10,349 bases of DNA from Bacillota bacterium (GTDB taxonomy: Bacteria; Bacillota; Bacilli; Alicyclobacillales; Alicyclobacillaceae): assembly GCA_021816665.1 (NCBI GenBank), contig JAKAXI010000044.1, forward strand, positions 1 to 10,349. The letters run 5' to 3'. Below the pieces are notes generated by a model. The model saw nothing but the letters and a program-made list of their open reading frames with translations. It did not search any database and was not told where the DNA came from. Position numbers and translations under genes: made by a program. Shown here in pieces: positions 7,151 to 10,349 of this stretch (its first letter is position 1; each line of letters begins with the position of its first letter).

Positions 7151-8056
7151 TTACAGTTGCAGAAAATCGACGAGATCGCGCAGCTCCGCCAGCGTTTTCG
7201 CATCGACACCGGGTGCCGGTGGTCGGACGTACGCTGACGCAATCGCGCCTCGCATTTGGTAGACCTGTTTGCGGATCGCAACGCCTGTCACGCCGAGTTG
7301 CGCCTCATAGCGAACGAGCGGCAGACCGTGGTAGAAGAGTTCGCGGGCGCGATCGCGATCCCCTGCCGAAAACCGCTCGTAGACTTGCACGAGGAGTTCC
7401 GGGTAGGCGAACCCGGTCATGATCCCGACTGCACCGCGATCCAACTCTTCGTAGAAGTACATTCCACCAAGTCCGCCGAACAGACCGAGTCGGTCATTCG
7501 TCGCCTCGCGAATCGCGGTCACCTTCATAATCGTCGGGGTGTCCTCGATTTTTACGTAGCGCGCCGTCGGGACAGCGTCTGCGATCTGCGCGAACACGGT
7601 CGGCGCCATCACGACACCGGATGTCACGGGCTCATCCTGGATGACGAGCGGCAGGTCAGAGGCGTCACCGACCGCCTTGTAGTGCTCGACGAGGAGCGCA
7701 GGGTTCTGCAGCTTCGGCGGTGGCGCGACCATCACGGCGTCCGCGCCGAGATCGGCTGCCCGTCGGACAAACATACGAGCCTGGTGCGTTCCTGCTGCGG
7801 TGCAACCGACCACAACCGGAACCTTTCCTGCAATCTGCACCACGGCAGTCTCGATCACGATGTCGCGTTCGCGCTCAGTCAGTTTGTTGGCTTCGCCCAT
7901 GATGCCAAGCAGCGTGACTCCGTGCACGCCCGCCTGCAGGTAGAAGTCAAGCAGTGTTCCGAGCGAGGCTGTGTCTACTTCGCCGTCGACCGTGAACGGA
8001 GTCAGGGAGATGACACACACACCGTTTAGCTTTTTGTTGGATGTGTCAGCCGTCAC
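7151..8056 (-). CDS. DapA/NAL-superfamily class I aldolase or dehydratase
   Basis: TIM-barrel lyase of 301 residues in the dihydrodipicolinate synthase/N-acetylneuraminate lyase superfamily. Lys169 in RYVKIEDTP is the Schiff-base lysine. The family frame is otherwise clear (CVISLTPFTVDGEVD near the start, GVTLLGIMGE at 46-55, VMVAPPP at 108-114). Two active-site positions differ from true DHDPS: the Thr-Thr pair is replaced by Ile52-Met53, and the catalytic Tyr of the YNxP motif is replaced by Gln140-Asp141 (VIQDEP). Lysine biosynthesis is therefore unlikely, and a keto-acid aldolase or sugar-acid dehydratase is the better guess. GTG 8056 is the start, with GAGGTGA upstream. The GTGA overlaps the TGA stop of the FAH gene, which implies translational coupling. 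Superfamily secure, substrate unknown. Confidence 0.85.
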   Translation of the reverse strand: MTADTSNKKLNGVCVISLTPFTVDGEVDTASLGTLLDFYLQAGVHGVTLLGIMGEANKLTERERDIVIETAVVQIAGKVPVVVGCTAAGTHQARMFVRRAADLGADAVMVAPPPKLQNPALLVEHYKAVGDASDLPLVIQDEPVTSGVVMAPTVFAQIADAVPTARYVKIEDTPTIMKVTAIREATNDRLGLFGGLGGMYFYEELDRGAVGIMTGFAYPELLVQVYERFSAGDRDRARELFYHGLPLVRYEAQLGVTGVAIRKQVYQMRGAIASAYVRPPAPGVDAKTLAELRDLVDFLQL

Positions 8057-8958
8057 GCCTGTTCACCTCTGTTGCTGTTGCGCACAGGGTTTAGCAGCGG
8101 CAAGAAACCGTCGATCCGGCACTCCGCCACATCGCCATCTCGAATCACGACCGCACCAGGGGTGCCTGTCGAAATGATGTCCCCGGGTAACAGCGTCATC
8201 ACTTGCGAGTGAAAGGCGACGAGGAACCACGGCAAGAACGTCATGTTCGCGATCACGTTCTCACGGTGCAACGCCCCATTGCAGTACGTCCCGACTTTTG
8301 TCTCATTTAGGTCAGAAATTTCATCCGGCGTGACGAGTTCCGGCCCGAAACTGAAAAACGTATCAAAGTTCTTCGCGCGCGTTAGGAAGCGCGGATTCTT
8401 CTCGAGAATGTCTTCTGCCGTCATGTCGATCACGGTGGTGAACCCGGCTACGTACTCTGGCGCTTCCTCGACACTGACGTTGTGGCAAGTCCGCCCGATC
8501 ACGACCGCGATCTCCGCTTCTGCGGTCACTCGCTTCGATTGCGGCGGCAAGAGGATGGTGTCCGCCGGTCCAATGATGGTGGTGTCTGCCTTCATGAAGC
8601 TCGCGGGCTCTTCTGTCGGCGACTTTTCATGCAGGTCGCTCGCGTGTTCGCGATAGTTCAGACCGATGCCCCAAATTTTGCGCGGGTGTCTGTAGAGCGG
8701 GCCGAAGTCGCACTGCGAAATTGGTATGCCACTGGTCGCGAGGTCAGCTGTCTGCGCACTGTCCGCCTGCCCGAGCCGCATACGTAGGGCTGCGAGCGAC
8801 TGCTCGTCGTTCAGCAGGGCTAACAGTGTGGTTGGAAGGCTCATATGCCAAGTTTCATTAAGTCGCTGTATGGGGAGGAATGTGTCTCCGAATCGGACAG
8901 CAGCCTCCTCAATGTGTGATGTTTCGTTGTGTGATGTCTTCATGGTCGCGAGTCTCAT
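8053..8958 (-). CDS. Fumarylacetoacetate hydrolase (FAH) family enzyme
   Basis: Metal-dependent hydrolase or isomerase/decarboxylase of 301 residues acting on a 2,4-diketo acid, acylpyruvate or hydroxymuconate-like substrate. The conserved core is complete. IWGIGLNYREHASDLHE supplies the His-Glu pair (His105, Glu111). The ligand set is Glu147 and Glu149 (TAEAEIAVVIG) with Asp178 (VIDMTAED). Then come FLTRAKNFDTFFSFGPEL and GDIISTGTPGAV (259-270). An N-terminal domain of about 90 residues precedes it, as in longer FAH relatives. The frame is open to 9006, but ATG 8958 follows AAGGGGGAG with good spacing; ATG 8943 is a weaker choice. It is the first gene of the FAH, DapA-like, thymidine kinase operon and is divergent from purU. 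Pairing with a DapA-type lyase points to a keto-acid or sugar-acid catabolic route; the exact substrate cannot be read from sequence. Confidence 0.88.
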   Translation of the reverse strand: MRLATMKTSHNETSHIEEAAVRFGDTFLPIQRLNETWHMSLPTTLLALLNDEQSLAALRMRLGQADSAQTADLATSGIPISQCDFGPLYRHPRKIWGIGLNYREHASDLHEKSPTEEPASFMKADTTIIGPADTILLPPQSKRVTAEAEIAVVIGRTCHNVSVEEAPEYVAGFTTVIDMTAEDILEKNPRFLTRAKNFDTFFSFGPELVTPDEISDLNETKVGTYCNGALHRENVIANMTFLPWFLVAFHSQVMTLLPGDIISTGTPGAVVIRDGDVAECRIDGFLPLLNPVRNSNRGEQA

Positions 8959-8996
8959 GGCGCTCCCCCTTGGTAGACGCAGAAGGTCTACTTGAA

Positions 8997-9025
8997 ACTG
9001 TAACAATCGGCTGGCACAGACTCAA
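8997..9025 (-). promoter_or_regulatory. Predicted sigma-A promoter of the FAH operon
   Basis: On the minus strand, TTGAGT (9025-9020) is followed after exactly 17 bp by TACAGT (9002-8997), and TGT precedes the latter to form an extended -10. Both hexamers match consensus at four of six positions. The start would be near 8990, about 30 bases before the ATG. Confidence 0.45.
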
Positions 9026-9050
9026 GAGGATAGGACGGAACCGTCAACCC

Positions 9051-9059
9051 TGCTATACT
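9051..9059 (+). promoter_or_regulatory. Extended -10 promoter of purU
   Basis: TGCTATACT (9051-9059) is a good extended -10 element (TGn plus TATACT, five of six). No strong -35 is seen 16-18 bp upstream. The start would be near 9066, giving a leader of about 39 bases that carries the AGGTGA ribosome binding site (9090-9095). Confidence 0.5.
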
Positions 9060-9104
9060 GGAAACAAAGTTTCAACATTCGGAAATGATAGGTGATGACC
9101 AGCT

Positions 9105-10049
9105 ATGAATGAGGTGATTGATTCGGCATCGGACGCGCAAAAACGCCGGAACTTAGAGACATCTGTTGCATTCGCTGACCATTCTGGTCGATCCGGAAAC
9201 AACCGTGCGCGGCTGTTGGTCTCCTGCCCCGACCGGCCCGGGATTATCGCGGCCGTGACCCAGTTTTTAGCCAGCGCTGGCTGCAATATTCTCGAAGCCG
9301 ACCAGCACACGTCCCCGTCGACGGCGATGTTTTTCATGCGCATCGAGTTCGAACATGACGCTGTCTCCTCTCACCTGCAGAGCCTGCGCGGCGACTTCGC
9401 GAGCGTTGCCACCCAGTTTGAAATGAACTGGCAGATGGAGTTGGTCAACCGCCGCAAACGCGTGGCGGTGTTTGTCTCGAAGGAATTGCACTGCCTCACA
9501 GAGCTCCTCTGGCAGTGGCAGGCTGGCGACCTGTTCGCCGACATCAGCATGGTCGTGAGCAACCACGATGCAGCAGAGGCGACGGTGAAAACGTTCGGGA
9601 TCCCCTTCTACCACTTGCCCATCTCCCGCGAGACGAAGCTCGAAGTGGAGGCGCGACAGCGTGAACTGCTCGGCACAGATACTGACCTCATCGTGCTCGC
9701 GCGCTACATGCAGATCCTCTCGCCCGAGTTTGCCGAGCGCTTCCCGCGGCGCATCATCAACATTCACCACTCGTTCTTGCCAAGCTTCATCGGCAAGCAG
9801 CCGTACGAGCGCGCGTTTGAACGCGGCGTCAAGTTGATCGGCGCGACCGCCCACTATGTAACGGCCGATCTCGATGCCGGCCCGATCATTGAGCAAGACG
9901 TCCACCGCATCACCCACCGCCATGAAGTGGACGACTTGAAGCGCATCGGACGCCTCGTCGAACGCACCGTGTTGGCGAGGGCCGTCAAGTGGCACCTCGA
10001 GGACCGTGTCCTCACACACGGCAACAAGACGGTCGTATTCGCGCAATAG
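9105..10049 (+). CDS. purU: Formyltetrahydrofolate deformylase
   Basis: Cytoplasmic enzyme of 314 residues that hydrolyses 10-formyl-THF to formate and THF, balancing one-carbon pools and feeding formate to purine synthesis. An ACT domain (about 36-105, starting ARLLVSCPDRPGIIAAV) is followed by a formyltransferase-fold domain (about 117-314). Catalytic Asn219 and His221 lie in INIHHSFLPSF, and Asp257 lies in TADLDAGPII. RYMQILSPEF and FIGKQPYERAFERGVKLIGATAHY are standard for PurU and separate it from PurN. About 35 polar residues precede the ACT domain, more than I recall for Bacillus YkkE. ATG 9105 is supported by AGGTGA at 9090-9095, and no better internal start is seen. It is divergent from the FAH operon and followed by an intrinsic terminator, so it is probably monocistronic. 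Confidence 0.95.
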   Translation: MNEVIDSASDAQKRRNLETSVAFADHSGRSGNNRARLLVSCPDRPGIIAAVTQFLASAGCNILEADQHTSPSTAMFFMRIEFEHDAVSSHLQSLRGDFASVATQFEMNWQMELVNRRKRVAVFVSKELHCLTELLWQWQAGDLFADISMVVSNHDAAEATVKTFGIPFYHLPISRETKLEVEARQRELLGTDTDLIVLARYMQILSPEFAERFPRRIINIHHSFLPSFIGKQPYERAFERGVKLIGATAHYVTADLDAGPIIEQDVHRITHRHEVDDLKRIGRLVERTVLARAVKWHLEDRVLTHGNKTVVFAQ

Positions 10050-10069
10050 CTAGGTGTCACGCTAGCCAC

Positions 10070-10093
10070 GGCGCTATGGACCCGGTGCTATGG
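10070..10093. repeat. Short tandem duplication after purU
   Basis: GGCGCTATGG (10070-10079) and GGTGCTATGG (10084-10093) are direct copies with one mismatch, 14 bp apart, between the purU stop and its terminator. No function is suggested. Confidence 0.4.
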
Positions 10094-10113
10094 GTTTTAA
10101 GTAAATTAATGTT

Positions 10114-10137
10114 AAAATAGGCGTTTACGCCTATTTT
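10114..10137 (+). terminator. Intrinsic terminator of purU
   Basis: AAAATAGGCG (10114-10123) and CGCCTATTTT (10128-10137) form a perfect 10-bp stem with a TTTA loop, ending in a T-rich tract. The mirrored A-tract would let it work in both directions. It lies 65 bp after the purU stop. Confidence 0.9.
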
Positions 10138-10148
10138 CATCACAATTT

Positions 10149-10165
10149 GCGCTCCGCAGGAGCGC
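10149..10165. repeat. Perfect GC-rich hairpin
   Basis: GCGCTCC (10149-10155) and GGAGCGC (10159-10165) pair perfectly around a GCA loop, 11 bp beyond the purU terminator. No T-tract follows on either strand, so it does not look like a second terminator. It may belong to the repeat-rich region to its right. Confidence 0.5.
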
Positions 10166-10220
10166 GAGGGATGTTGGCGCTGTCGATCGAAAGGTGCCAC
10201 TCCAGCAGAGACACAGCGGT

Positions 10221-10324
10221 GTAGGTGTCATTCTGACACCTACGCGAACGGAGTCCCGAATCAAATGCCAACTTGACACCTTGCAGCTCCTGCGGCGGCA
10301 ACCTAAGTGTCATTTTGACACCTA
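10221..10324. repeat. Cluster of TGACACCT palindromic and direct repeats
   Basis: A perfect inverted repeat has arms GTAGGTGTCA (10221-10230) and TGACACCTAC (10234-10243) around TTC. A second, with one mismatch, has arms TAAGTGTCA (10304-10312) and TGACACCTA (10316-10324) around TTT. Between them a single half-site, TGACACCTT, starts at 10274. The TGACACCT copies thus begin at 10234, 10274 and 10316, 40 and 42 bp apart, about four helical turns. A further isolated TAGGTGTCA occurs at 10051-10059, just after purU. Spaced, repeated end motifs beginning TGTCA are reminiscent of IS21-type element ends, but no transposase gene is inside the window. Operators or REP-like repeats are alternatives. 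Confidence 0.6.
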
Positions 10325-10349
10325 CAGCACCCAGGGCGGCACCGTAAGT

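Larger units (their letters stand above)
8992..9075. promoter_or_regulatory. Inverted repeats at both ends of the FAH/purU divergent promoter region
   Basis: TTGAAACT (8992-8999) and AGTTTCAA (9068-9075) are perfect 8-bp inverted copies 68 bp apart. The first overlaps the predicted -10 of the FAH operon and the second lies at the predicted purU start site. The right copy is also part of a local dyad, GAAAC (9061-9065), AAA, GTTTC (9069-9073). Paired binding of one regulator to both sites is a reasonable but untested reading. Confidence 0.35.

Noticed and set aside
7256..8029. 257-codon plus-strand ORF
   Set aside because: It lies entirely antisense to the DapA-like gene, has no family motifs, and is rich in Arg, His and Cys as expected of a shadow frame in GC-rich DNA.
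9267..10046. 259-codon minus-strand ORF
   Set aside because: Antisense to purU, which has complete catalytic motifs and a ribosome binding site; the shadow has neither.
10149..10165. Second terminator after purU
   Set aside because: The stem is perfect but no T-tract follows on either strand.
10221..10324. Possible CRISPR array
   Set aside because: The repeats are only 8-10 bp, palindromic and of mixed orientation, with only two or three copies; there is no long constant repeat with unique spacers.

Overview
The window looks like chromosomal DNA of an endospore-forming-type Firmicute (Bacillota), most like Alicyclobacillaceae or related Bacillales. The reasons are a DesR-like response regulator, a YtiB-like carbonic anhydrase, a thymidine kinase of the Gram-positive type, frequent GTG and TTG starts, and strong AGGAGG- or AGGTGA-type ribosome binding sites. 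This assignment is inferred from protein resemblance only. Base composition is uneven. The right part (about 6550-10050) is visibly GC-rich, while the glycosyltransferase block and the stretch after it (about 1211-3790) are AT-richer.

Layout: (1) The 3' part of a desR-like response regulator enters from the left edge, followed on the same strand by a beta-carbonic anhydrase (528-1124). (2) A leftward pair follows: a processive-type family 2 glycosyltransferase (1586-2860) and a small zinc-ribbon membrane protein (1211-1519). (3) About 930 bp (2861-3790) hold no convincing gene, only short ORFs that could be relics and a 9-bp inverted repeat in front of the glycosyltransferase. (4) Two leftward genes follow: an M24 metallopeptidase (3791-4894) and a DUF4870-type membrane protein (5036-5374). 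(5) A rightward proline iminopeptidase-like alpha/beta hydrolase (5657-6550) meets thymidine kinase tail to tail, and the two stop codons overlap. (6) A tight leftward operon runs FAH-family hydrolase (8053-8958), DapA-superfamily lyase (7151-8056), thymidine kinase (6547-7128). (7) purU is divergent from it (9105-10049) and ends in a clear intrinsic terminator. (8) The last 210 bp carry a hairpin and a cluster of TGACACCT-type inverted and direct repeats, which may be the end of a mobile element lying off the right edge.

How the genes fit together: FAH plus the DapA-like lyase suggest catabolism of a 2-keto sugar acid or another acylpyruvate-type compound. The lyase lacks residues that true dihydrodipicolinate synthases need. 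Thymidine kinase appears to ride on that operon by translational proximity. PurU supplies formate and tetrahydrofolate from 10-formyl-THF. The catabolic operon and purU share a promoter region with 8-bp inverted repeats lying at both predicted start sites. The glycosyltransferase and zinc-ribbon membrane protein may form a small envelope-polysaccharide unit.

No wholly new system can be demonstrated here. The best leads are the right-edge repeat cluster, the atypical DapA-like enzyme with its operon partners, and the glycosyltransferase/zinc-ribbon pair.
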